DNA of 64,000 nucleotides from JAJNBA01 sp963842295 (GTDB taxonomy: Bacteria > Actinomycetota > UBA4738 > HRBIN12), in NCBI GenBank assembly GCA_963842295.1, contig CAWJFY010000009.1:372001-436000 (forward strand). Direction: 5' to 3'. Of the stretch, positions 47,473 to 54,744 are shown piece by piece. Both the position numbers and the translations under genes were made by a program. Under the pieces are notes generated by a model. The model saw only the letters and a list, made by a program, of their open reading frames with translations. It did not search any database and was not told the origin of the DNA. Numbering within the stretch: the stretch's first letter is position 1; every line of letters starts with the position of its first letter.

Positions 47473-47820
47473 GTGGACCCGGCGACGGCGGCGGTGCTGG
47501 TGGCGGCGCTCGCGGTGATGCTAGCCGCTTCTTGGGGGTGGCGCCGGGCCGTGCGATCGAGGGGCGAATGGCAAGAACGCGCCCTCACGGCCGAGACGAC
47601 CGGCCGGGAGCAACAACTTCATGCACAACGAGGAGCGTCGGGTTCGCGACCTGATCCTGTCGACGATGCACGACGGGGTCCTGCTGATCGGGCGAGATCT
47701 CGACGTGGCGTTCGCGAACGAGGCCGTCGGTCGTCACCTTCCGTCGGTACCCGGGTCTCTCGATGCGGTGCTGCCGCTCGCTCTTCGGACGGCGATCCAG
47801 GACAGCCGGGAACGTCGTGA
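47473..47820 (+). CDS. phoR: Membrane-anchor N-terminal part of frameshifted PhoR/SenX3-type kinase
   Basis: From the leaderless GTG the frame encodes one transmembrane helix (about residues 5-22, AAVLVAALAVMLAASWGW) and a basic, coiled linker RRAVRSRGEWQERALTAETTGREQQL. SenX3-type phosphate sensors begin this way. After REQQL the frame reads AQRGASGSRPDP and no longer resembles a kinase, while the kinase continues in another frame from MHNEERRVRDL. Deleting one T near 47618-47619 would give REQQLMHNEERRVRDL. So this is probably the true N-terminus of the kinase downstream, split by a one-base insertion. Confidence 0.6.
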   Translation: MDPATAAVLVAALAVMLAASWGWRRAVRSRGEWQERALTAETTGREQQLHAQRGASGSRPDPVDDARRGPADRARSRRGVRERGRRSSPSVGTRVSRCGAAARSSDGDPGQPGTS

Positions 47821-48625
47821 GCCGACATCCATGCTGATCGAGACCGGCGTGCCGGCTCGCTGGCTCCGGGGGACGATCACTCCCGCAGCCGACGAGGCGA
47901 CCCTGGTCGTCGTGCGAGATGTCACGCAGCAGCGGCAACTCGAGGCCGTACGGCGCGACTTCGTGGCGAATGCGTCCCATGAGCTGAAGACGCCCGCCGC
48001 CACGATCCAGGCCGTCGCCGAGACCCTGCGTCAGGCAGCCGCGGACGATCCCGCGGCGATCCCCCATTTCGCGTCGCAACTGGAGCGCGAGGCCGTTCGC
48101 CTGTCGCGGATCGTCGCCGACCTGCTCGATCTCTCGAGGCTGGAGTCTGGGAGCGCGCTCGACGACTTCGTGTCTCTCGGAGCTGCCGCGCGGGAGGAGG
48201 GGCAGCGCCTCGAGGAGACGGCTGTTCAGACGGGCGTCACCCTGGAGATCCTGACGGAGGGCGAGCGCCCGGTCCGTGGATCGCAGCGGGATCTCGCCTT
48301 GCTCGCCCGCAACCTCATCGACAACGCGATCCGCTACAGCCACGGAGGAGGTCAGGTGGTGGTCCAGGTCGACTCGGACGGGGAGGAGGTGACCCTTCGT
48401 GTCAGCGACAAAGGCATCGGGATCCCCTCCCGGGACATCTCCCGGATCTTCGAGCGCTTCTATCGGGTCGACCGAGCTCGTTCCCGGGAGACGGGAGGCA
48501 CGGGGCTCGGGCTCGCGATCGTGAAGCACGTGGTCGAGAACCACGGAGGCACGATCGAGGTCGAGAGCGAGCTCGGCCGCGGGACGACGTTCCGGGTCAG
48601 GATTCCCGCTGCGTCGCGCCCCTGA
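47621..48625 (+). CDS. phoR: PhoR/SenX3-type phosphate sensor histidine kinase, kinase core
   Basis: This 334-residue ORF holds a PAS-like domain (LILSTMHDGVLLIGRDLDVAFAN, VVVRDVTQQRQLEAVRRDF), HisKA with phosphoacceptor H120 in ASHELKTPAATIQA, and HATPase_c with LARNLIDNAIRYS (N box), VSDKGIGIP, RIFERFYRVD and GGTGLGLAIVKHVVENHGG. It is the expected partner of the phoB gene across the pst operon. It could initiate at ATG 47621 (GGGAG 10 bases upstream) but would then lack its membrane anchor. The anchor is encoded just upstream in a different frame. Confidence 0.85.
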   Translation: MHNEERRVRDLILSTMHDGVLLIGRDLDVAFANEAVGRHLPSVPGSLDAVLPLALRTAIQDSRERREPTSMLIETGVPARWLRGTITPAADEATLVVVRDVTQQRQLEAVRRDFVANASHELKTPAATIQAVAETLRQAAADDPAAIPHFASQLEREAVRLSRIVADLLDLSRLESGSALDDFVSLGAAAREEGQRLEETAVQTGVTLEILTEGERPVRGSQRDLALLARNLIDNAIRYSHGGGQVVVQVDSDGEEVTLRVSDKGIGIPSRDISRIFERFYRVDRARSRETGGTGLGLAIVKHVVENHGGTIEVESELGRGTTFRVRIPAASRP

Positions 48626-48662
48626 AGCACGCCTCGGCCGATGACCGTTCCGCCGGCCGTTC

Positions 48663-50213
48663 CTAGTCCGGCGACATCACCGGGTTGAGAGGCCGAGGAT
48701 CGGGTGCGGGCACGACGGAGAGCTTGGCTCCGAAGACTGCTCGGAAGCGATCCGCGAGGCTCCTCGGCTGCCACCGCGCCGGTACCGACGCCTGGATCTC
48801 GAACCGGCGGCCTCGCCACGTGCACATGAGCAAGGCCGGGTCTCTCGGAGGGATCCGCCGATGGAGCTCTTCGGCGAGGGCGAGCGCGACAGCCGCACGC
48901 CGTACCGCGGGTCGATCGCCGGCCGGGATCATCCGAGCGTACGGACCGAGGCTCGTGTCCCCTCCGGCGTGACGGAGGATCGCCGACAGGATGCCGAGCG
49001 CCTCATGCGTGAATCCCGCGAGATCCGCGGTCGTCACGATCATCGCGGCGTGCTCGAACCGCTCGTAGTAGTCGATCGCTTTCCCTACATCGAGCAGCGC
49101 GGCGGCGTGCTCGAGCAGTTCCGCGATGAAGGCTGTGGTTTCCGGATCCAGGGCGTCGATGAGCTGCGCTGCGAGCGACGACCGGCGCTCTGCGGCGATG
49201 GCGTCCCAGGTGGCGAACCGAGCGGCGAGCGTGGCCACGGAGATCGTGCGCACCTGTCGAGGCGTCGGGACGGCGGCCGATGGATCCCCGAGCGCGAGGC
49301 CTTCTCGGAGCCCTCGGCTCGACACCACTACCCGTTCCGCCCCGAGGTGTCGCATCGCCGCGAGCACGACGATGGCACCGCCCACGATGGAGTCGGCCCG
49401 GTCGGGGTTCAGCCCACGCAGCCTCGCACGCTGCTTCATCGTGCGCCCCGCGAGGTCCTCGATGATCGACCCGAGGTTCTCTTCGTGGAGCTCGTATCCG
49501 TGGAGGAGCGGCAAGGGGTGGTCGGTGCGGCGCAGGTCCATCTTCGCGAGGTTCCGCACCGTGCCTCCGATCCCCACGAGATCTCCGTCGCTTCCGATCT
49601 CGGGCACGGCAGATCGCTCCAGCGCCGCCGCCACGGCCTTGCGGAGGTCCTTCATCTCCCTCTCCGAGGGAGGATCCGAGGCGAGGAACCGATCGCTCAC
49701 GCGGAGGGATCCGAACGGGAACGTCCAGGATCGATCGAGCCGGCGGTCGCGGAAGCTCGTGAGCTCCATGCTGCCGCCGCCCACGTCCATCGCGGCGCCG
49801 CGCACGACCGGCAGGTCATACACGGCGCCCATGAATCCGAACCGTGCCTCGAGGTCCCCGTCGATCACTTCCAAGGGGACCCCGAGCGACCGCGCCTGCT
49901 CTACGAGCCGCTCTCCGTCGCTGGCCTCGCGGACCGCAGCCGTCGCGACCGCGATCATCCGGTCGGCGCCCGCTCCGTCAGCGATCGCCTTGAAATCGCG
50001 GAGCGTCTCGATGGTCCGGGCGATCGCCTCAGATCCGAGGCTGTCATCATCGCGCAGCTCCCGACCGAGTCGGAGCGGGGCACGTGCGTCCTCCAGCACA
50101 TCCAGGTGCTCGCCCGAGCGCATACGGAAGACGATCATCCGTGCCGAGTTCGAGCCGACGTCCACGACCGCGAACGGCCGGATGTCCTGTCGGGTTCGCA
50201 GGCTCGCTTCCAC
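48663..50213 (-). CDS. ppx: Exopolyphosphatase (Ppx/GppA family)
   Basis: A 516-residue protein. The actin-like phosphatase core has VVDVGSNSARMIVFR (phosphate 1 loop), VATAAVREASDGERLV, AMDVGGGSMELTSF (phosphate 2 loop) and VGIGGTVRNLAKM. A C-terminal HD-like helical domain follows (AAQLIDALDPETTAFIAELLEHAAALLDVGKAIDYYERFEHAAMIV). It releases phosphate from polyphosphate or hydrolyses pppGpp. The GTG start at 50213 is inferred from the domain boundary, with a degenerate GAGCAT 7 bases upstream. It is convergent with phoR and completes the polyphosphate set with ppk and CHAD. Confidence 0.88.
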   Translation of the reverse strand: MEASLRTRQDIRPFAVVDVGSNSARMIVFRMRSGEHLDVLEDARAPLRLGRELRDDDSLGSEAIARTIETLRDFKAIADGAGADRMIAVATAAVREASDGERLVEQARSLGVPLEVIDGDLEARFGFMGAVYDLPVVRGAAMDVGGGSMELTSFRDRRLDRSWTFPFGSLRVSDRFLASDPPSEREMKDLRKAVAAALERSAVPEIGSDGDLVGIGGTVRNLAKMDLRRTDHPLPLLHGYELHEENLGSIIEDLAGRTMKQRARLRGLNPDRADSIVGGAIVVLAAMRHLGAERVVVSSRGLREGLALGDPSAAVPTPRQVRTISVATLAARFATWDAIAAERRSSLAAQLIDALDPETTAFIAELLEHAAALLDVGKAIDYYERFEHAAMIVTTADLAGFTHEALGILSAILRHAGGDTSLGPYARMIPAGDRPAVRRAAVALALAEELHRRIPPRDPALLMCTWRGRRFEIQASVPARWQPRSLADRFRAVFGAKLSVVPAPDPRPLNPVMSPD

Positions 50214-50289
50214 GGGGCCGATGCTCCCACACGTGGGCGTCGCGCCGAAGCGGTTCGCACGCGCGTCGGGAGTGCCCGCGGGTCCCTCG

Positions 50290-50295
50290 TATGCT
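50290..50295 (+). promoter_or_regulatory. -10 hexamer TATGCT, leaderless start of phosphatase operon
   Basis: TATGCT stands 8 bases before ATG 50304. Confidence 0.5.
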
Positions 50296-50303
50296 CCTCC
50301 GCG

Positions 50304-51002
50304 ATGACGACCCTCTTCCTGATCCGTCACGGCCTCACCGCCGTGACGGGATCGCGCCTGTACGGCCGGACCCCGGGGATCCACCTCGATGAGCGCGGAC
50401 GCCGGCAGGCGGCCGCGCTCGTCGAACGCTTCGACGGCGTCCGGCTCAACGCCTTGTACTCGAGCCCCCTCGAACGTTGCGTCGAGACGCTGGAGCCCCT
50501 CGCGGAGACACGCGGCCTTGAGATCAGGGTCTCCGGATCGTTGATCGAGATGGACGCGGGCGACTGGACGGGGCGGACGCTCCCCTCGCTGAGGAGGAAC
50601 AAGCTCTGGAACACCGTGCAGCGCAATCCATCTCGGTTCCGGTTCCCGAAAGGTGAAAGCTTCGTCGACGCGGAGGCCCGCCTGCTTGACGAGATGGAGC
50701 GGATCGTGGCCCGGCATCCGCGAGGCCGCATCGCGGTCGGGACCCACGGCGATCTCGTTCGCGTGCTCATCTCCCACTACACGGGTGCTCACCTCGATCA
50801 GTTCCAGCGCGTGATGGTGGATCCGGCATCGGTGTCGGTCGTCCACCTGGGTGATGGCGTGCCGCGGATCCTCCTGGTGAACGACACCGGCAGCCTCCAC
50901 CGCTTCGCCCCGGACCCCTGGGAGCGCGGGACTTCCAAGGCCAGAGCTTCGAGTCACCGGCCGGCGAGAAAGGACGTTCGCGAGAGGAAGCTGCGAGGAT
51001 AG
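50304..51002 (+). CDS. Histidine phosphatase family protein (MSMEG_4193-like)
   Basis: A 232-residue phosphoglycerate-mutase-like phosphatase. LIRHGLTAVTGSRLYGRTPGIHL holds the catalytic H9. ALYSSPLERCVETLEPLAE, the acid region EMDAGDWTGRTLPSL and the second histidine in AVGTHGDLVRVLI are present. It belongs to the actinobacterial group encoded with DUF3090 and SCO1664-family genes, near mycothiol ligase genes in other genomes. The substrate is unknown. It is followed after 4 bases by the DUF3090 gene. Confidence 0.85.
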   Translation: MTTLFLIRHGLTAVTGSRLYGRTPGIHLDERGRRQAAALVERFDGVRLNALYSSPLERCVETLEPLAETRGLEIRVSGSLIEMDAGDWTGRTLPSLRRNKLWNTVQRNPSRFRFPKGESFVDAEARLLDEMERIVARHPRGRIAVGTHGDLVRVLISHYTGAHLDQFQRVMVDPASVSVVHLGDGVPRILLVNDTGSLHRFAPDPWERGTSKARASSHRPARKDVRERKLRG

Positions 51003-51006
51003 GTCG

Positions 51007-51534
51007 ATGGAGTTGGGACCCGTCGACCGCATCACCGCCGACGCCGTCGGTGAGCCGGGAGATCGGACGTTCTACATCCAAGCGAGAGCCGGTGAGGAGC
51101 TCGTCACGGTGATCGTGGAGAAGCAGCAGGTGCAACTGCTCGCTGCTTCCGTGCTCGAGTTGCTGGAGGACGCGCCGGCCACCGAAGCGGCAGACGACTC
51201 GACGATGAGCCTCGAAGAGCCGCTCTTCCCCCGATGGCGGGCCGGCCGCCTCTCGATCGGCTTCGACGAGGAGCGCGAGCTGTTCATGCTGGAGGTCGAG
51301 GAGTTCCAGCCCGACCTCGAGGACCTCGACGCCGAGGATCCACCACCGATGCTCCCGGAGAACGAGCCCGAATCGATCCGGATCTGGGCGTCGCCGGCGC
51401 AGATGCTGGCGCTCTCGCGGCACGGGGCGGAGGTGGCCGCGCGCGGCCGGCCCACGTGCCAGTTCTGCGGCAACCCGATCGATGCGGAGGGCCACGCGTG
51501 TCCCGCGATGAACGGGCACTCGAAGCGGGGCTGA
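51007..51534 (+). CDS. DUF3090 family protein
   Basis: A 175-residue acidic protein. DRTFYIQARAGEELVTVIVEKQQVQLLA and IGFDEERELFMLEVEEF match DUF3090. The C-terminus carries a CQFCGNPIDAEGHACP zinc-ribbon-like end typical of the family. Function is unknown. It is consistently the second gene of the phosphatase-DUF3090-SCO1664 set, as here. Its 3' end overlaps the next gene by 37 bases. Confidence 0.85.
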   Translation: MELGPVDRITADAVGEPGDRTFYIQARAGEELVTVIVEKQQVQLLAASVLELLEDAPATEAADDSTMSLEEPLFPRWRAGRLSIGFDEERELFMLEVEEFQPDLEDLDAEDPPPMLPENEPESIRIWASPAQMLALSRHGAEVAARGRPTCQFCGNPIDAEGHACPAMNGHSKRG

Positions 51535-52244
51535 CCGACCCGGCGGTCCCTCGCGTCCTCGTCGCCGGCGAGCTCGAGGTCCTCGGCTTGCTGCCGAACG
51601 CTTCGAACCACACGTTCCTGGCCCGAGCCCGCCGGGGGGACGAGGACATGCTCGCGGTGTACAAGCCGCGCCGGGGAGAGACGCCCCTGTGGGACTTCCC
51701 GGAGGGCACGCTGTGCGCGCGAGAGGTCGCGGCGTATGTCGTCGCCCGGAGCGTGGGCTGGCCCGACGTGCCCGCCACCATCCTGCGTGACGGTCCCTTC
51801 GGCATCGGGTCTGTCCAGCGATTCGTGCCCTTCGACCCCGAGGAGCACTACTTCACCCTTGGAGACAAGTTCGGTGCGGAGTTCCGTCGCGTCGCGGCGT
51901 TCGATCTGGTCGTCAACAACGCCGACCGGAAGGCCGGCCACTGCTTGCTCGGACAGGACGGCCACATCTACGTCGTGGACCATGGGGTGTGCTTCAGCCA
52001 GGAGCCGAAGCTCCGCACGGTGATCTGGGACTTCATCGGCGAACCGCTCGAGGAACAGGTGCGGGGGGACCTGCGCCGGCTCGCGGGCGACGTTCGCGGA
52101 GGCATCGTGCGCGATGAGCTCGCCAACCTCCTGGCCGAGCCCGAGCTGGAGGCCCTCGCGGCGCGAGCCGACGCCGTGGCAGGGATGGACCGGTTCCCGG
52201 ACCCTGGGCCGGACCGTCGCCCCTTCCCATGGCCTCCGATCTGA
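51498..52244 (+). CDS. SCO1664-family protein (kinase-like fold)
   Basis: A 248-residue protein. LAVYKPRRGETPLWDFPEGTLCAREVAAYVV corresponds to the nucleotide-binding lysine region of the PI3K/HipA-like fold. AAFDLVVNNADRKAGHCLL and HIYVVDHGVCF are the catalytic and metal-binding loop positions (D..N and D). This is the signature of the actinobacterial SCO1664 family. The phosphoryl acceptor is unknown. Start GTG 51498 lies inside the DUF3090 gene, suggesting translational coupling. Confidence 0.8.
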   Translation: MSRDERALEAGLTDPAVPRVLVAGELEVLGLLPNASNHTFLARARRGDEDMLAVYKPRRGETPLWDFPEGTLCAREVAAYVVARSVGWPDVPATILRDGPFGIGSVQRFVPFDPEEHYFTLGDKFGAEFRRVAAFDLVVNNADRKAGHCLLGQDGHIYVVDHGVCFSQEPKLRTVIWDFIGEPLEEQVRGDLRRLAGDVRGGIVRDELANLLAEPELEALAARADAVAGMDRFPDPGPDRRPFPWPPI

Positions 52245-52741
52245 TGATCCGAACCACGATCGAGACCCCGCTCGGTCCCTTCGTCGTCTTCGCGGGAGAT
52301 GCCGGGGTCGTCCACACGCTCTTCCTCGAGGACAGGGCCGGCGACGAGGCCGTCCTCGACGCCACGGAGGACCGGCGCCGCGCGGCTCCGATCCGTCGCG
52401 AGGTCGAGGCCTACTTCCGTGGGGCGCTCCGCGCGTTCGAGACGCCCGCCGACCTCTCGGCCACGGGTCACGGGTTCGCACGGCGTGTCCTCGAGACGGT
52501 GAGGACGATCCCCTACGGCCAGATGTGGACGTACGGAGACGTGGCGGCCGCCGCGGGCGCAGCCCGTGGCGGCCGCGCGGCCGGGAGCGCGCTCGCCCGC
52601 TGCCCCATCGAGCTCTTCCTACCGTGCCATCGCGTCGTCCGCGCCGGTCCGGGCCTCGGAAGCTACGGACGCCACGACGATCGGCGCCGGTTCTTGCTCC
52701 GGCTGGAGGGAGCACTCCCCAACGATCTCTCCCGCCCATGA
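52244..52741 (+). CDS. ogt: Methylated-DNA--protein-cysteine methyltransferase
   Basis: A 165-residue alkyltransferase. The acceptor cysteine is C128 in FLPCHRVVRAGPGLGSYG. The helix-turn-helix IPYGQMWTYGDVAAAAG holds the flipping-arginine region. It removes O6-alkyl groups from guanine in a suicide reaction. ATG 52244 overlaps the upstream stop (TGATG). ATG 52229, five codons earlier, is an alternative. A role distinct from the SCO1664 gene is clear, but they may be co-transcribed. Confidence 0.88.
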   Translation: MIRTTIETPLGPFVVFAGDAGVVHTLFLEDRAGDEAVLDATEDRRRAAPIRREVEAYFRGALRAFETPADLSATGHGFARRVLETVRTIPYGQMWTYGDVAAAAGAARGGRAAGSALARCPIELFLPCHRVVRAGPGLGSYGRHDDRRRFLLRLEGALPNDLSRP

Positions 52742-52756
52742 GAAGGTGGAAAGTGG

Positions 52757-53731
52757 ATGATCCGCCGACGCCTCCTGCTCTCGATGCTCGTCCTCGCGAC
52801 CGCGACCGCCTCCTGCGCGAGTGAGAACGGCGCGAACCCCAGCGGCCTGAACACCTCCTTCGCGGCCCAGATGGCCAGCACCTGGCATTACGTGGGAGCG
52901 CCACAGCGGGTCCAGGTGGGCATCGTCGCGAGCGACGCGAACGGCATCCGCGTCGTCACCCAGGGCTCCGCCGACCTCGAGTTCTCATACCTCGGGACGG
53001 ACGGCAGCGGCGAGCCGGAGCCGGGCCCGACTGCCACCGCGAGCTACGTGCCCGTCCCGGGGAGCGACGCCTCGGGCAGCGTCCCGACGATCGTCACGGG
53101 TGCGAACGGGGTCTACGAGGCGGAGGACGTGACGTTCGATCGCGCGGGCGTCTGGCGGGCGACGCTGTCGATCGAGATCGACGGCGTCCCCCGCCAGCTC
53201 TCCACGGACTTCCGGGTCGATCCCGAGTCGGGCATCCCGGCGCCCGGGATGCCGGCGCCGAAGACGGAGACCCTCACCCTCGACTCGAAGAACGTCGAGG
53301 AGGAGGCCATCGACTCGATGGCGAGCGGTGGGGATCCCGTCCCCGACCCCGAGCTCCACGAGTGGACGATCGCGGACGCGATCGAGCAAGGACGGCCCGC
53401 GCTCGTGCTCTTCGGAACGCCCGCGTTCTGCACCAGTCGGTTCTGCGGCCCTGAGGTCGTGGAGCTCCAACGCCTGGCCAACGAGCACCCGGACCGCGCG
53501 GTGTACATCCACGTCGAGATCTGGAAGAAGTACGACGCCGAGAACCGGGTCGTGAACAAGGGAGCGGCGGAGTGGCTCCTCCGCAAGCTCCCCGACGGGA
53601 CTCCGGAGATGACCGAGCCCTGGCTTTTCCTGATCGGGTCCGACGGCATCGTCGCGGACCGATGGGGGCCTCTGTTCGACTCCGCGGAGGTCGCCGCTGC
53701 CCTCGAGGCGCTTCCCCCCATGGAGGCGTAG
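52757..53731 (+). CDS. Lipoprotein with thioredoxin-like C-terminal domain
   Basis: A 324-residue lipoprotein with a lipobox ending ATASC (C20). An immunoglobulin-like beta-rich middle follows (about 40-160, with VGIVASDANGIRVVTQGSADLEF and GVWRATLSIEIDG). The C-terminal thioredoxin fold (about 200-320) has VLFGTPAFCTSRFCGPEV with C225 and C230 (CX4C rather than CXXC) and EPWLFLIGSDGIVADRWGP. It may hold a redox or metal-chaperone role at the cell surface. AAGGTGGAAAGTGG precedes ATG 52757. Confidence 0.75.
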   Translation: MIRRRLLLSMLVLATATASCASENGANPSGLNTSFAAQMASTWHYVGAPQRVQVGIVASDANGIRVVTQGSADLEFSYLGTDGSGEPEPGPTATASYVPVPGSDASGSVPTIVTGANGVYEAEDVTFDRAGVWRATLSIEIDGVPRQLSTDFRVDPESGIPAPGMPAPKTETLTLDSKNVEEEAIDSMASGGDPVPDPELHEWTIADAIEQGRPALVLFGTPAFCTSRFCGPEVVELQRLANEHPDRAVYIHVEIWKKYDAENRVVNKGAAEWLLRKLPDGTPEMTEPWLFLIGSDGIVADRWGPLFDSAEVAAALEALPPMEA

Positions 53732-53745
53732 ACCGCCGCTCCGCG

Positions 53746-53751
53746 TACGAT
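53746..53751 (+). promoter_or_regulatory. -10 hexamer TACGAT, leaderless start of rhomboid gene
   Basis: TACGAT stands 7 bases before GTG 53759. Confidence 0.5.
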
Positions 53752-53758
53752 TGGCTCC

Positions 53759-54712
53759 GTGGATCAGACGCCCACGATGCCACCACCTCCGACCCGGGAG
53801 CGCTGCTATCGACATCCGGCGGTGCAAACGGGCGTGCATTGCACACGCTGTGGCCGGCCCATCTGTCCGGACTGCATGATCCCGGCCCCGGTGGGCCATC
53901 AATGCCCGGAATGCGTGGCCGAAGCTCGGAGAGAGTACCGACGCGGCCCCGGCCGGCAGATCGCCGCCGCCAACCTCAAGTCGACTCCGGTCACCAGGAT
54001 CCTGTTGATCGCGATGGCCATCGGCTACCTCTGGGAACTCGTGATCGCGGGCGGGCCGGGGTCACTCTTCAACGGCCCCGGCCCCCAGGCGCTGATCGAT
54101 GCGGGCGCGCTCGTCCCCTACTCGGGGGGCACCTTCGCCCAGCCCACCGGCGGGATCGCCGGCGGCGAATGGTGGCGCCTGCTCAGCTCGATGTTCCTGC
54201 ACGCCGGCTTGATCCATCTCGCGCTGAACTCCTACGTCCTTTGGATCTTCGGTATCGAGATAGAACGGCAGATCGGCCGGCTCTCCACCCTGGCCGTGTT
54301 CCTCGTGACCGGAGTGTTCGCAGGAGCGACCTCCTACGCGTTCGCGGGCGGGTTCGCGATCGCGGTCGGAGCCTCCGGTGCCATCTTCGGCCTCGTCGGA
54401 GCGTTCATCGCCTATAACTACCTGCGGCGACAGCACGTGATGGCGCAGGCTCGGCTGCGCGGCGCGCTGACCATGTTGGTGATCAACCTGGTCATCGGCT
54501 TCTCGGTCCCGGCGATCGACTGGCGGGCGCACGTCGGCGGACTCGTGGCGGGCTTGGTGGCGGGCTTCGCCGTCGATCCCTCGAGGCCGGCCGGGCTCCG
54601 TCGCACGTTCGCCACCGCTGGTCTGATCGCGCTGCTGCTGGCGTCGGTCGCGTTGGTTGCCTTCCGGACGGCGCAGATCAACGCGGATCCGACGATCCTG
54701 ATCCGATCCTGA
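53759..54712 (+). CDS. Rhomboid intramembrane serine protease with N-terminal zinc finger
   Basis: A 317-residue protein. Residues 13-55 form a B-box-like zinc finger (C16, H19, C28, C31, C36, C39, H47, C49, C52 in the order CYRH, CTRC, CPDC, CPEC). Six membrane helices follow. The catalytic serine is S206 in AVGASGAIFGLVGA and the histidine is H258 in AHVGGLVAG. LHAGLIHLALNSYVLWIFG is the rhomboid L1/TM2 motif. It cleaves transmembrane substrates. Zinc-finger rhomboids are known in actinobacteria. Leaderless GTG start. Confidence 0.88.
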   Translation: MDQTPTMPPPPTRERCYRHPAVQTGVHCTRCGRPICPDCMIPAPVGHQCPECVAEARREYRRGPGRQIAAANLKSTPVTRILLIAMAIGYLWELVIAGGPGSLFNGPGPQALIDAGALVPYSGGTFAQPTGGIAGGEWWRLLSSMFLHAGLIHLALNSYVLWIFGIEIERQIGRLSTLAVFLVTGVFAGATSYAFAGGFAIAVGASGAIFGLVGAFIAYNYLRRQHVMAQARLRGALTMLVINLVIGFSVPAIDWRAHVGGLVAGLVAGFAVDPSRPAGLRRTFATAGLIALLLASVALVAFRTAQINADPTILIRS

Positions 54713-54719
54713 ACCGGTA

Positions 54720-54744
54720 GGGCACCAGGCTTCGCTAGGTGCCC
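54720..54744. terminator. Bidirectional hairpin between rhomboid and beta-propeller genes
   Basis: GGGCACC (54720-54726) and GGTGCCC (54738-54744) form a perfect 7-bp stem with an 11-base loop that contains the minus-strand stop codon. It lies between convergent genes and probably ends both transcripts, although no U-tract is present. Confidence 0.45.
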
